From contig JH720308.1 of the NCBI GenBank assembly GCA_000231825.2, positions 520,483 to 584,482 on the forward strand: a DNA stretch of 64,000 bases. The letters run 5' to 3'. This DNA comes from Tetrahymena elliotti 4EA (taxonomy: Eukaryota > Ciliophora > Oligohymenophorea > Hymenostomatida > Tetrahymenidae). Below the pieces are notes generated by a model that had not been told where the DNA came from, did not search any database, and saw nothing but the letters and a program-made list of their open reading frames with translations. This document shows positions 38,230 through 52,471 of the stretch, piece after piece (within the stretch, counting starts at the first letter, position 1; every line of letters begins with the position of its first letter). Position numbers and translations under genes: made by a program.

Positions 38230-38970
38230 TCATTATGTACTGAGAGTATTATTTGTATTTTGTTGGCGTATTATTTAACAGAGCTATTCTATTGAGTAAA
38301 TTTATTATTCAAGGGCAAATTAAGATTTTTATATTAAATCTGATTAAAGTTGTTTGAAGTTTTCAACAATATATTTATGATCTTATAGTATTTTATTAAT
38401 ATTTTGGCTTTAATTAAGTATTATTTTTTGTTTAGTTTTATTTAATTATGCGTAATTTTACTAGACTTTTTCATTTTTAATTAAATATTATTATTTTTTA
38501 TTTAATAAGAAGTCTTCTATTTCATTAATTTACAAAAGTATTTTTGAGGTTAAAGCTTAACCTTATTCTATTTATTAGGTGAAAATTTTATATAAATTTA
38601 CCAAGTCTAATGTCTATTTGTTTTTGATTTGTTTTTCAATCTTTTTATTTAAGTATGGATATTGATCACAAATATTAAAATCCTACAATTTTTTTTAATC
38701 ACACTAAGAAGTGATTTACAAAGCCATAATTATAACTTTCATCTATAAAATGATATCAACCTCTTTATGAAGTACTCCAAGCAAATCATTAATTTGTTGC
38801 TGTGATTATTACTAAGCTAAGCTCATTTAAGTGAGTCTTTTTAAATCTTCATAGAGTTTTTTAAACATATTATTTAATTAAAGATCTATTTCAATATCTT
38901 AAAAAAGAGATCTCTGACTAACTAATTTAGTTGCTTCAGATACTTATCCAACAGTTGAGCAGTTTCCCAT
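38230..38970 (-). CDS. Small coiled-coil protein with MGNC N-terminus
   Basis: An intronless frame of 246 residues, ATG at 38970 and TGA at 38230-38232. It begins MGNCSTVGQ: Gly2 with Thr6 fits N-myristoylation and Cys4 is a likely palmitoylation site, so peripheral membrane attachment is predicted. The rest is Gln-, Lys- and Leu-rich with heptad-like spacing, probably coiled coil (for example NDLLGVLHKEVDIILQMKV). No enzymatic motif. It is too rich in TAA/TAG Gln codons to be seen under the standard code. The family is not recognised. The long open frame, acylation signal and base composition above the flanks support it as a real gene. Confidence 0.7.
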
Positions 38971-40252
38971 TTTTTTTAGATTATTAATTTTTGTTATTTA
39001 TATTTGAATTAATTTCATTATAATTTTTATTTTTACTAGCTTGAATTAAATCAAATTTTTCTTTCTTCTTTTATCAAATTCGAAAAATATATAATAAAAT
39101 AAGGATTTGTGCGATTACATAATATTTCAGTATTAAATGATATTTTCTTTACTTGAATACAAAAATATTGTGAGAAAATTAACACAAATTTTTTACACTG
39201 TGGACATACATAGTGGCTGTATAAAAACTTAGCTAATTTCAAAATAAATAAAATAACATTTTTTTTATTAATTCATTATTTACTGATCCTAACTAAAAGA
39301 TAAAAATTTAAAGTTGAATTTCGAGGAATTTGATAAAATTAAATTCTGAAACTTAAAAAAGAATTCTTTGTTTTTCTATGGAATGCCATATGTTATAAGA
39401 AGATTATTTTCTTTATATTTTTATGAATGAAATTTAAATATTAAGAAAATGAAGTGAGCGAATTTCTCAAAAAAGTAATCTCAAACCAGCAATATTATAG
39501 ATATATTTTAGGTGGCTTCTACCATAACTTAAATATTAAGTAAATCTTAATTGAATGATTATCAGCTTTTTGCTTAATAATTTTGAAACAAATTATGGCG
39601 ATAGTATTTCTTTTTTATATTTATAAAAACATTGATAATATCATCTAAATAGAAAAAAAAATAGTTACTACTTATAAAAAGAATTTTATTTAGATAATTC
39701 ATTTCTAAATTATTACTGATTACAAGAATTTGATCAATTCAAATTTATTTAAAAAATTCTCTTAGCAAAAATTAAAGTGTAAACAGCATTGAAATATATT
39801 TATTTAAATTATATTCAAATTTTATAATTTCAAGTAAGGTTTTTTCTTCTAGAATAAAATAAAGATATTTAATAGCCTTTAATAAAAGTAGAGTTTTTAT
39901 TCATTTTTGTGATTAATCATAAAGAAAGAAAGAAATAAATAAATTGCATTTTTTGATAACTTTTAGGTAGGAAAATTTGAATATTTCTATAAAAAGGCAA
40001 CAGTATGAAATAAATAGAAAAAATTCTTCTAGATGGACAATTGAGAGAGTGATTGATGTTAAATAAATTTACTATATATTATAATGTTAATTAATATGAT
40101 TAATCATTTTCTCATTAAATTAATTATGTATAAATATTTATTTGTTAGTCTTTAAAGTTTGTAAAAAAACAAACAAAAAGCTATTTAGAGTTAGTTATAT
40201 TGTTTTCATCAAAAAAAGAGCTTGAATCTTTAGATAGATTACCATATTGGTT
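38971..40252. other. Intergenic region
   Basis: AT-rich spacer between two minus-strand genes. A slightly less AT-rich patch at 39050-39240 has a 63-codon open frame on the minus strand with CPQCKK, but no ATG; I do not call it. A simple repeat GAAAGAAAGAAATAAATAAA lies near 39924. Confidence 0.4.
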
Positions 40253-43200
40253 TCATATTTGTTATTTTTTTAAATTAGAATTAGTTGTTGTTTCTCTTGG
40301 ACTGAAGAATCTTATGTCATCTGTTTTTAGCTTTAGCTGGCTCAAATTAAGTTTAGGGATGATTTTACTACTGTCTTTTAACAGCTATTATATTGTTTCT
40401 TTTTTCATAGTTTTTAGAGACAAAAAATTAGATGCTGTTAAACTTGGACTTACAAATTTTTTATTTTCAATATTTTTCTATTCTTTGCTATTCTTACTTT
40501 GTGAGGTACTTTACTTTTAACCTAATTTCTTTTTTTCACTGATATCTTCACTAAAGGGTACAGTTGTAACAACTTTTTATTTACCTTCGTTTTTTATTTT
40601 TACTATTTTATTTCTTTCACTAGATTCTCTTGCTTCAGAGAGAACTACTTTCTATTACTAAATTTCAGAGTCTTTTATTTATCTGTCAGTATTGCAGTAT
40701 TGTTATTAATTTGTATTGCTTTACAACTATGCTTAAAAATTAGCTGAAGTTGTTGTCTATTATCTAGATGTTGTAGATGTAGCTTACTTTTTAGATTTAG
40801 TGCTGCTCTGAGTGGTTGATGGGACTGAAGAGCTATTGTTATTTAGGTTATTCTTAATGCTACTATTATTGGTACGTAATCCACTTGATGTTTATTATTA
40901 CCCAATACATGCGCTTTTCCTCAAAGGATCTGAGTAAATATTAGATGTAGACTTCTTTTTTAATCCAGGAGAAGAATTCAATGTTTATTTTGCTATCAAT
41001 AAAATTTAGATTACAATTTGATTCTTAAAATGAGAATTTGAAATTCTTAAACAAAAATACAAATAAAATATTTTCCATGAATGAAATTATGTTTTGTTTA
41101 AACCTAAAATCTTAATTTACTATTTTATTTTCCAGTAAAGATATTTAAAAATAAAAAATTACCTGATGTTGTTGCAGCTGCTGCAGTTTATGGTTTCTTT
41201 CTATCTTAATTAGAGGAAGGGTTCTTTGAGTGGTTTAAAGTAGCAACATTACTACAAGACAAAAATGCAGATGAATAAGAGGCTAAAAGATTATTCTTCA
41301 AAATTTAAGTGACTTTTTCTATTGTTAAGGCATTCATTTTTTTAATTTGAGAATTTTATAAATTATTTTATTTGCTTTTCTTGGTAACCTTGCTGTTAGA
41401 TCTAGGTTGGCTTGTACTTGATGGAATATTTGGTTCAGTTAAAGCTACCTCTTTAGATGATTACTCTACTGCTGGGGTTGATTTCCTTATGTTTAAAATT
41501 CCACGAGGAGTATTCTTTTTAGAGTTTTCATGACTGAAAAATTCAGCTAAATTTCTATTGACAGGATTCATATTTTATTAGTTTACATTGGTTGAATGCA
41601 TATTAGTTGTACTTGAGGTTAAGTGGTTTCCATTAAAATCTAAATTCAAATTCTTTTTATTTAAAGCAGAGCTTATTAGTACTTAATTTGCCTACCCTAC
41701 TTATTTATGAGAACCTATTTTCTTTTCTTTATTATTAATTCCATTTTCTGTACTTTTCGTAATACCAGAATAAGAAGATTTAATACCTTAACTACCTGCA
41801 TTCAGTTGCTTTGGTTATCCATTAATTTATTTTTTTAAGTTCGAATTAGAACCATTTCTTTGATTTGGGCTTGGGATTCTTTTTTCGTTGCTCATGATTA
41901 TATCATCGCTTTAAATAATCTAGCCATTAATAGAATTAAATTTAGTCATGCTGTTGTTCTATAAATTATTTAAGCTGCTATTATTTATATTATGTGCATT
42001 GTTGGTAGATAAATGAGGATTATTTTATATATACACAGGAGTTTAATCATCCTCACTCATACCATTAACGAAATTATTCACAAGCTCTTCAAATTATTAT
42101 CCTTAATCTTCTAAACAATAAAAAGATTATTTCTTCTTAAAATCTAAAAAAAAAATTTACCTTATTAAAGAATATTATATTGTTAGTGATTTTAATTATT
42201 AATAAAGTTATTTTGCTAGTTTTCAAATATATTGTTATCTTAGAACGAACTAAAACTCTCTTCAAGCTTTTTAAATATTTTAAATTATTTTTGAATTAAT
42301 TCTTAAACTTCAAAAAAAAAATTTACAATAGTTTCTAGGTTTTGATTGTAATGTTTATGATATGAAGTAATTAAATGATTTATGTATGGGCTTTTGCAAG
42401 TTATGTGTTAACAAACTATCTCAATTGATTTTAAATGATATATTTAACTCTTTTTGAATCCCTCGGTATCTATATTTTTTGTTTAATCACTTTTAGGATT
42501 AAGATGTTTATTTCTTTCAATCTCTATAAATCTAATTTCAGTTGCTATTGTAAAGTAACTTATTGATAAATAGATGACCTATAAATAAATTTAATAATAT
42601 ATTTATTTTTCTCTAAAAAAATAAAAAAAATGTAAATACCTTCTCTAAAATCATTTTTTTAGAAATTTCATACATTAAATCACCAAAAAAGGAAAATTCT
42701 TCATATTAAACTGGAACCATATGCATGATTGATCCAATATTAAAACTTTCAATCCACTCTGAGCCATTTTAAACACCTAAAATAGATCTAGTCTCTTCTT
42801 CATTTAGCTTTGTTGGGACATTTAACTCTTATCTAATATGTCTTTCATTGTTTTCTGGATTATTTTTCCAAAAATATAAACTTCTTTTTGCATCTCTAAA
42901 ATGATCTACTTAAGTTTTATCAGAATCTTCAATATTAATCATTCCTTAAATGTCCTTAAGAATTGTATGTGCAAACTCAACAACAAGCTTTTAAAAGTAA
43001 ACTTCTTCTTTGGCTTATTAAACACTTTTTCTTGAACTCATCATTGAATCCATTGAATAATCAGAGGTTAAATTTTATTATCCCACATTTTCTTTTGAAA
43101 AATAATTGTTTTAGTTTGATTAAAAGTGATAGGGTTGGTTCTTCATTGAACTTGAATTATTCCTTTAAGTTGGAGGAGCACTGCAGTTACTTTTGCTTTG

Positions 43201-45089
43201 TAGAGGGCCTTATGAGAGACCATTTTAAAACATTTAACGAGGTGATTTTATCATAGTATTACATGTTTAGTGTATTTCATTTTCCTTGATTATTTCTTTA
43301 CAAAATTCAAAACATTAAGTAAAAATCCTTTTTAAAACTGTTGCTCCTTCATTTGCTGTATCAAGTGCTTTCTAATGTCTATTTTATAATATTTTTAAAA
43401 TATAAAACCACGAATGATTAAAAATTAGCTAATTTTACAAGCCTTGCTAAGATAGAATAGCACAACACTATAAATAAGATTTAACTAAAAATGTTTATTT
43501 TTTAATTTTATATGCCAAAAGATCCTTGTCAAATGTTTTTTTCCTTCCTGTTTTAGTATAATTTCCTCCTTGCTTCATAGATTCTGTTAAATTAGGAGCT
43601 AAATCTGACATACTCTCTATAGAGTCTTCTTCTTTAAGACTCATTTCGAGATTATAAATCACACCATCAATATACTTGGAACACTTATCTAAAATCCACA
43701 AACTAAAAAAGAAAAATCTCTAATATATGTCCAAAAAAAATAGAAAATACCTCTAATAAGCACATGCTCTGTTATATAATACAACAATAATAAGATTTCT
43801 ATCAATGACTTTTCCACAACTTGCTGCTAACTATTGATAAATAATGAAAAATGGTTTTGATAATCAAAAATGAAAATTAAATTTTGAGTTTGTTTGTTTG
43901 TTTATTTGATTTGAATATTGCTAAAATCATGTAAAATGCCATATATATTTCATAATTTATTAAAACAATAAACAACAAATCACAATTAATCAGAAACAAA
44001 CTCAAATAGAATTTGATTTTCTATTCTCTATTTACTTCAAGCATCTTTTCTGCTTTATACAAAATTGCTAAGGCTTCTCTCTATTGGCCATCATTTAACT
44101 TTTATGATGCAATATCATTCATCTCTATAATCTTCTCAAAATACTTTTCTATATTTAGAAAAAATGTGATTATTTTATAGTCTATCTATCTGTCAGTTAT
44201 TATTTGTAAAGTTAAATTTCTTCACAAATAAAATTACATCTTAAAAAATATTTTATTTTGCTACTAATTTTGATAATTTAATACCAGGATCTTGATTAAG
44301 TTGCTTTTGCCATTGCTTATCAATTTCTTTAAACTCCTCTTTTATAGTTGTATCATCAGTTGATTTAATAACTTCTTCAGCTGAACTGAAACTATTATTG
44401 GTATTGCTATTCTAATTTTAGTTACTTCCCTAACTCAGATTATTAAACTAGGAATTTCCTTACACGTTAAGATTCCCATTTAAATGATTTGCTAATTATG
44501 CCATTTGTTAATCATCATAAATATTTTCGTCATTTATTCCTTCAGCATTGTGATCATCTTGTAAATCATCTTAACTATATTGAGGTGATTGAATTTAATT
44601 GTATTTTTTATCATAATTTAGTTGCTAAGCTTGTGATTACTAGATTTACTAAGATAAATGCTACTGCTTGAAAATTTATTGTTGCTATTATTAGCTAAAA
44701 AAAATACATTTTCTATTTAAATAAATTTTGAAAGAATTTTACAATTCCTATATCTATTGTTAAGTAACTCCATTTGAGACAGGAACACCAGAATTAGAGT
44801 TTATCTACAGTAATTATTTTTATTGGTTAAATTTACCTACTTACTCTTAATTCTGTAGAGCTTGCATCTACTCATAGTATTATTCTAATTAAAATTCATT
44901 TAGATCATCTAAACCGCCAGAAGCTTGTGCTTATTAGTAACCTCCTGGAGATTATTAATTGATAAAATGCTTTTAAACTGGATGAGGTTAATGGTCCATA
45001 CTATCCTTATCAAATTTAGAACTATATTGCTACTGAGCTTTACTCGGATTGCCACTAATGCCCTTGTTCGGTAACAATTAACGAATCAT
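40253..45089 (-). CDS. TPR-like protein with low-complexity Ser/Thr/Asn tail
   Basis: A multi-exon gene of about 1,000-1,100 residues; ATG at 45089 (MIRQLLPNKGISG), TGA at 40253-40255. The N-terminal 200 residues are Q/N-rich. Then come TPR-like helices: KYFEKIIEMNDIASQKLNDG, REALAILYKAEKMLE, RNLIIVVLYNRACAYQ, LDKCSKYIDGVIYNLE and RHQKALDTANEGATVLK. The pattern Y-N-x-A-C-x-Y-Q plus C-x-x-Y-I is typical of ciliate TPR proteins. The C-terminal half is a long Ser/Thr/Asn/Gln-rich tail (for example PSPNQRNGSNSNLKKQINGQ). Introns are clear at 41162-40993, about 42125-42165, 42313-42640 and about 43700-43740. Scaffold or adaptor function is inferred. The opposite strand at 40200-40811 shows an open hydrophobic frame, which is a shadow. 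Confidence 0.78.
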
Positions 45090-46887
45090 TCTTTATTTTG
45101 AGGCTATTCTCTTTGTTATTTCCTTTTACTTCAAGCTAATATACCTGTTAATACTCCTTTGACTTTCCAAGCTAGTTATTATTGAAGCAAATTACTAAAT
45201 TCTTAATTTATTAATTATTTTTAATTTGTATTAATCTTATATCTCATTCACTTTTTGCTTGTATTTTATTTTTTTATTTCATACAATTTCTTCTTCTTTT
45301 TTAAAAATCATTCAAAAATCTCTCTTTTTTTGAATAAATCATATGGTAGCATTCCAAAAAAATTGATAAGTTAACTAAATACAAAAATTTAGCATGTATA
45401 TGCTTTTAACTCAAAAATATTATTTAGATTGAAAGTTTTTGAATTAAAGCAAAGCTGTTTAACAATCTATCTATCAATTGATACATACTTATTCACCAAA
45501 AACCAAAAACAAATAAATGTTAGCTATTAAATATAAATTCTTACAAAATTTCTTTCAAATTTATCAAAGTAATATAAAAAGTAGAAAGTATTTACAGCTC
45601 TATTCAATTAGTAATTAGTATCTTTATTTATACTTAAAATTATTATATAGATACAAAATCTACCCTTTTAAACAATGAAAAATATAGTTATTTAAGACTC
45701 TAATTTTCTCATTAACTACTTCAATTTCTAATAACTCTTAGTAATATTATCATATTTTGACTTTATAACTCAAAGCAATCCTAATAAAGACATATACGTC
45801 AAAAGTTATCTTCTGAAGATTTTTAAGCTAATAAAAATAGTCAATAACAAAATAATTCAAAAAAAGAGTTAGAGATTTTTATTAAAAATCTACATTGACA
45901 ATTTAATTTCAAAAATATTTAATTACAAATAATTTAAGAAAAAAATTTTTAATTCCTTTTTTTGTGGTTGTTACTAACTTTAAATTAAAGAAAGAACAAA
46001 TGTTAATTAATACGAACATAGTCTTAAAGGTATAATTGTAATATTTTAATAGATGATTGAATTTTAAATAATTTGAAATTAATAATTTACAGATAAAAGC
46101 TAAATTATTTTATTATTTCTTAGAATGATAGGTAAGTAATTTATTTTTTTAAAATTGTCCTAAGATTATTTTCTCTTTCAATAAATAAATAAAAAATATT
46201 AATAATTTAAAATATTTTTATTGAACATCTTTTAAAAGTATTTTTAGACTTTTTAAAACACAATTTGTTTGTAAAAGTTAATCTGATTTTTTCTTATTCT
46301 GAAAATAATTTTTCTATGAAACGAAATGACGATGAAATTTTTTAATTAAATAAAAATATTTAAATATAAAATATAACAAAATATCTAATAAAAAAAAAGG
46401 ATTTTTAAATTAAAAAGTATGGATATATTTAATGGTATGAATTTATTAAAAAAATATTTTAATTTATGTAATATTAATTATATTTTAAAAATAAATTTAA
46501 TCTAATATGATGAAGAATAAAAATAGATTTTTTTTATTTAAAAAATATTAATTTATTAAAAACCATTTATCAACTAGATAAGATGTATGATCTCTGTAAG
46601 CGTAAAAAATAAGAAAATGCAAAACAAAAGCATAAGTAAGTTTGATTAAAGCAAAGAATATCACAAATCAAATTTATGTTTCGATACTTTCAAATTTTTA
46701 CAAATACAAAAAAATTTAATAGTTCTCCAAGTTAGCTTAATTACCAATTACATCGCTTTAATAAAATTTGTAAAAGAAGTTTAATCTAATTTATTGATAT
46801 TTTAGAAGTAAATAAGATAATTGATTTTAGATTATACTTCATAATAAATAATATTGACTGAAATATTCTAATATAAAGAAATATTAA
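45090..46887. other. Intergenic region between divergent genes
   Basis: AT-rich spacer with the promoters of the TPR-like gene (minus) and the first Cys-rich gene (plus). Some weakly coding-like sequence at 46570-46700 could be 5' leader. Nothing else seen. Confidence 0.4.
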
Positions 46888-49800
46888 ATGAAAAGCAGAT
46901 TAATACTACATGTTATTTGCTTCATAATTAGTTTTATTAGGTTAATTTTATCATGTATTTTTGATTTGTTTAGAGACAGATTTGTAATATACTAATTTAA
47001 AATAAAGAACCATTTACTATCATTGAACTTGATGATGAAATATAATCTATCTAAGAGACAGCAAGCTACTCAATCACAAATGAAACATTTGATCCCTTCT
47101 CAAGCTTTATTGAATGCGAATTCAAGTATTATTTTGGTATCTTTGACATGAATAAAGAAATAAAACGAAACAAAATTTATGCTTTACCATTATCTTCAAC
47201 AAATTTGAGCTATTCAATAGAAGTCTTGCTTTTAAAGTAGTTTTATTTATATTAATTTTATACATTTAAATCTGATTCTTAATTCTAATTAGCTTTACAC
47301 CAGATGATAAAATACAATTAACAATGAATGAATCCACATTACTGTTACCACCACCTTCTTATCAATTATAGGATATCAAAGTATAAGACATTTCATGTTC
47401 ATAATTTACTTAAGCTAAGCTTTACACAGTTAAAGCTTCTCTGAATGATGATATATAATATGATTTAAAAATAATATCAGAATCAAAAATCTCTAGCTCA
47501 GGTGCAAAATTTGCAATTAGGAAGTAAACAAATTAAAATCAAATTATTATTTCTTAAATTCAATTCAAAATAAAATTAAACTAATTAGAGTTTATTTTAT
47601 TATACTTTAGGAGCCATAAAATTTTTTTCAATAATTTTACTTCTATTCAGTAATATTTATCAGCTTATAACATTTCAATTGAATTTTTCCAAAATCAATC
47701 ACTTTGGTTAAATAACTTTTCATAAATCTCTAAAAGTGTTTAAATTCTATTTTTATAATTTAGTTTTTAGTTTACTTATCAACCTGCTGATAAAAATTAA
47801 TGCTTCTTTACATGTGGTGATTGTAAATTAAGTTAAAAAAATGTTTGTCTATCATGTGATGAAGCTTATTCTAAAAGAAAACTAAATGCAGATGGTAAAT
47901 GCCTTTGTCCTGAAGGGTATTATGAAGCCGTAGAATATAAATGCTTATAAGATACATTAAAATGCCCTGACACATGTAAAACTTGTAAATCTACATCTCC
48001 TAAGGTTTGCTTGGACTGTGACACATAATATAATCGTACTCTAAAATAAGGAATATGTGTCTGTAAAGATGGTTTTTATTAAAAATTAAATAACAAACTT
48101 TGCATGGCTTGCTCTCTTTAATGCAAAACATGTTTATCTGATTCCAAAAGATGTATCATTTGTGCTGATTTTAGGATTAAAGATGCACAAGGAAATTGTG
48201 TATGCTAAAAAGGGTATTATGAAAATAATGGAACTTGTGCATCATGTGCAATAGGATGTGATAACTGTACTGATGGCTAAAAATGTACAAGTTGTAAGAG
48301 TTTGAATATGCAAATAGTAAATGGAATTTGCTAATGTTTAGACTCATACTATTTGGAAGGTTCTTCTGCAACATGTAAACCTTGTCCTTATAGTTGTAGA
48401 AAATGTAAAAATACTTCAGAATGTACTGAATGCAAAACAGAATAAGGATATATCTTATAGATTAACAATTGTGTTTGTCCAAGCTAAAATTTTGATAATG
48501 GTAAATAATGTATAAAATGCATGTAAAGATGTAATATATGCTCAAAACTAGATTCTTGTGATACATGTTTATAACCATATGATTTTAAAAATGGCTAATG
48601 CCTATGTAAAGATGGCTTTTATGAAAGCGCTCTTTAAGAATGTTTGCCATGTAGTGAAAAATGTAAAACTTGTGGAAATTCAGTAAAGTGTTTGAGCTGT
48701 AAAAACCCAGATTAATTTATATCAGATAATTCAAATTAGTGTGTCTGCAAAGATGGAACTTATGAAGATTAGTAATTAAAAATATGCTAATAATGTAATT
48801 CAAAATGTTAAAAATGTACAGATTTAAATAAGTGTACTGAGTGTAAGATTGATTCTGGTTTGGTTTTAATTGATAATTAATGTGTATGTAAATCAGATGA
48901 ATACTTTGATTCTAATAATTTGGTTTGCAAAAAATGCTAAAAAAATTGCCTTCAATGCCTCTCAGAAACAAAATGCTTAAAGTGTATTAATGATGGTGAA
49001 TATTTATATGATTCAGCGAATTATTAATGTGATTGCTAAGAGGGATTCTACAGAGATGAGTTTGAAGATAAATATTCCTGTTTTAAGTGTCATTATTCTT
49101 GTAAATCTTGCATTGTTTTTAACATTTGTGAGGAATGTGCTTTAGCTGGGGCAATATTAGATTCTTTTGGAAATTGTGAATGTCCTATTGGGTATTTTAA
49201 AAACTTAAATTCAAATCCTAAAAAGTGTGAAAAGTGCTTGGATTCATGCAAAACTTGTAATAATGGTTAATACTGTACAGCATGTATTAATGATTAGTTA
49301 TATGAAATGGATAAATTAGGGAATTGTAACTGTAAGAAAGGCTATTTTATGAGAGATTAATAATGCTTTAAATGTGATGAGCTATGTAAGGAATGCTCTT
49401 TTGAATAATTATGTACTTCATGTATTAGTCCCTTGATGGTAATTTAAATTGGAAAATGTTAATGCCCAGATGGTTTTTATTATGAAAAATTTAATTAAAC
49501 TTGTCTTCGTTGTTCCAAATTTTGTAAAAAATGCTTAGATGGAAATAAATGTATCTTATGTGTAGATGAAGATGGCTATTAACTTGTAAATAACTCTTGT
49601 TAATGTATATAAAATGGGTACTTTTAATAAATTGATGGCTCTTGCTGTCCATGCGAATATAGTTGTCAATAGTGCTCAGATTAAAAATCTTGTATTTCTT
49701 GTAAATATGAAGGAACTTTTTTAGATTAAAAATCTAAACTATGTATTTGTGGAAATGGGTTAAATTTTGATAAAGTCTCTAACACATGCACTAAATGCTT

Positions 49801-52471
49801 TTAAGGTTGCAAAACATGTGATTCTAATAAAAACTGTTTAGAGTGCTCAGATAATGTTTCATAATATTTAGATTAAACAGAAAAGTAATGCAAGTGCAGG
49901 AAGGGCTATTTCGAGAATGATATTGGAATTTGTCAAAAATGTGATGAAATGTGTTCAGAATGCATTGAAAGATCAGATAAATGTACTGCATGCACTTATG
50001 CAGATACTAAATTATAAGAAAACCAATGTTAATGCTAAAAGGATAGTTTTTATTTTGATTAATCTCTAAAATCATGTTAACCTTGTAATAAATTGTGTAA
50101 AAACTGTAACAATAAAGACACATGTTTATCATGTTTAGATAATATTTACTATGAGTACTAATAATAAACTGGCATTTGCAAATGCTCACCTAATCATTAT
50201 ATTAATATCAACAATGGTCTATGCAATAAATGTTTATATCCTTTACTAATTCATGAAAATCTCTATTGTCAAGACTAATGTCCTACTGGTTATTACATAT
50301 TTTAAAATCTTTGCACTAAGAATTGCCCAGAAAATTATGTAATTGTAAATGGAATATGTAAAAAGACCTTTTGTGATTCAAAAACTTGTAGGAAATGTAA
50401 TAAAAACTAAACAGATTGTGACTAGTGTATTTCAAATTTTCATTTGATGCAAGATGGTTATTGTAAATAATGTGATTAATAAAATGAGTATTATAATTAA
50501 TCTCTGAAATAATGTGAAAAATGTGACAGTACTTGTGATAAATGTTTTGGGGGTTCTTCTTCTGAATGTATTAAATGTAAATTTGCAAAAATTTCTTATA
50601 CAAACACTTGTGTAAGTAGCTGTAAAAAGGGTGAATATCCTTTTGAAATAAAAGAAGAAAAGGTTTGTAAGACCTGCTATTTGTAAGAAGGATTGTGCAG
50701 AATGGATAACTGTGGATTAGGATATTATATTAATAAAGAAAATATTTGTGTTAAATGCCATAAGAGTTGTTTAACATGCAAAGGAGATAAGTCAAACCAA
50801 TGTCTGACTTGTTAAGATAATTTATTTTTAGAATAAGGAAGATGCCTTCATTGTAGATATGGATTTTATTTTAATTAAACTGAAAGTAAATGTCAAGAAT
50901 GCCATTATTCTTGCTTAGAATGTTTTGGCCCAAACGAAAATTAATGCATTGCATGTAGCTTTTCTCTACTACTGAGTTAAATATCTGGAAAGTGTGTAAA
51001 AAATGATCAATATGAAAAAGAAGTTGATGAAAGAATGAAAGCTGATTCAATAAGATGTAAATTTTTCTAATTATTTTAAAAATATTACAAATCTAAAATT
51101 TTTTATTTTTTAGGTGATTCTTTGGATTTTAGTGTATGTCAAGAGGATATTGATTTTTCAAAACAAACAATGGAAAAGTTAAAAATGGAAATCATAGTAT
51201 CTGCTAGCATAAATTCAATTTTCAGTATATTCTTTCAGAAAATATATTTTTAGAATATACATTACATTGAACAGAATTAATTACTAGGAAATCTGAAAAA
51301 CTCAGATGATATAGTGGCTTATGGCATATTTTAAAATCACCTTAAATTAAATTCTTATTTTAATATATTAACTTTATTTGAAAGTGATTCTTAACAACCA
51401 AAAAAAGATAATAAAAAATATCTTATCGAAGATACCTAGAAAGATGCTAATTAAAAAGAATAGAGGTAATTGGAAAAATAAGAATAAGAAAATGAATAAA
51501 ATTCATAAGAAAGATAATTTTTTATTTCTAAATGCTTGATTTAACTTATAGGGATGGTTATAATATATTTATCAATATTAATATTACATTTAATCAGAAA
51601 TAAATCTTAAACATCCTTAAAATGTTATGAGTTTTTCAGATGGAAATTAATAATTAGATACAACATGATTTTTTCTAATTTTGTTTTATATTATGCTTAT
51701 AAAGAAATTATGTTGCTAGAATTCTCTTCTATTAAATCAATATTAAGTATTTCAACAGCTATATTATATGTCTTCCTATACTTGATACTTTTAGTATCTT
51801 AATTTAGGTTTTTATTTTTTTAGAAATCTTTTGCTGATGAAAATTTACGAACTTACTACTCGGTATCATTCTAATAATTAAAAGTTGAATATGTTCTATA
51901 AAGGCTTTTTTGGGTATTGTATGATGTAAAAAGATTAATAGTAATTCTTTTACAAGTCATTTTAAAAGAAAATACAATCTTTTAAATATACATGATTACA
52001 TCTATTAATGGATTATTTTTATTTTATTTAATAATTATGAGACCCATAGAGAATACATTTTTATTTTTTTGCTGCACTGTAATTGAAATCTTAAGCAATT
52101 CTATAAATGCTTTTTTAATTTTGTTACTGAAAAATCCAGAAGACTCTTCTTTATCAAAATGTAAATTATTTTTATTAAATAAATTTTATATTAAAGTTTT
52201 TATAGATTTTATATACAGCTTGTTTGCTTATCATGCTATTGCTTTAACGATGTGCCTAGCTTAAGTCATCTTTTCACTTATCTAAATAATAAATTAGAAA
52301 AGAATCTAAAAGAAAAAGGAAATATAAAGTAGTACTAATTAGGTTTTAATGGGATTTTAATTAAATGTTAATATTGACTCTTTCTTAAGCTAAACACCTG
52401 TAAAAAATTTACATGGTCCAAAAAGACTGGTACTCAAAAAAAAAATAAAGATTGAGATGGAAAAAAGGTGA
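46888..52471 (+). CDS. Giant cysteine-rich multi-pass membrane protein, copy 1
   Basis: Five exons (introns 46941-46975, 47237-47292, 47524-47763, 51057-51113) sum to exactly 1,732 codons. A signal peptide starts it (MKSRLILHVICFIISF). An extracellular domain of about 170 residues follows. Then, about residues 190-1260, there are more than twenty cysteine repeats of the kind C-x2-C-x3-C-x2-C followed by C-x-C-KDGFY or C-x-C-KGYY, resembling furin-like and growth-factor-receptor Cys-rich modules. A charged stretch at about 1370-1410 (Lys/Glu/Gln) leads to about six hydrophobic helices from residue 1421 (LIGMVIIYLSILILHLI is the first) and a short basic tail. The layout suggests a surface receptor or adhesion protein with disulphide-rich ectodomain. 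No known 7TM signature is recognised. A tandem paralog follows at 53263. Confidence 0.88.
47764..51000 (+). repeat. Array of cysteine-rich protein repeats
   Basis: Within the coding sequence, TGT/TGC codons recur in a regular CxxC pattern for more than 3 kb. Units are 40-50 codons with loops such as CVCKDGFY, CLCKDGFY, CQCPDGFYY and CNCKKGYF. Disulphide-bonded ectodomain. Gly, Tyr and Phe recur between Cys clusters. Units are divergent, so this is an old array rather than a recent DNA repeat. Confidence 0.85.

Noticed and set aside
39051..39242. Minus-strand 63-codon open frame with CPQCKK
   Set aside because: No ATG start, no splice partner found, and surrounded by AT-rich spacer; too short to defend.
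40200..40811. Plus-strand open frame rich in Leu, Phe and Ser that looks like a multi-pass membrane protein
   Set aside because: It has no ATG near its start and lies antisense to the clear coding sequence of the TPR-like gene's tail. Antisense of Gln/Asn/Ser/Lys-rich coding DNA automatically reads as hydrophobic.
42963..43256. Plus-strand 97-codon open frame
   Set aside because: It is antisense to TPR-like gene coding sequence, which is well supported by its exon phases.
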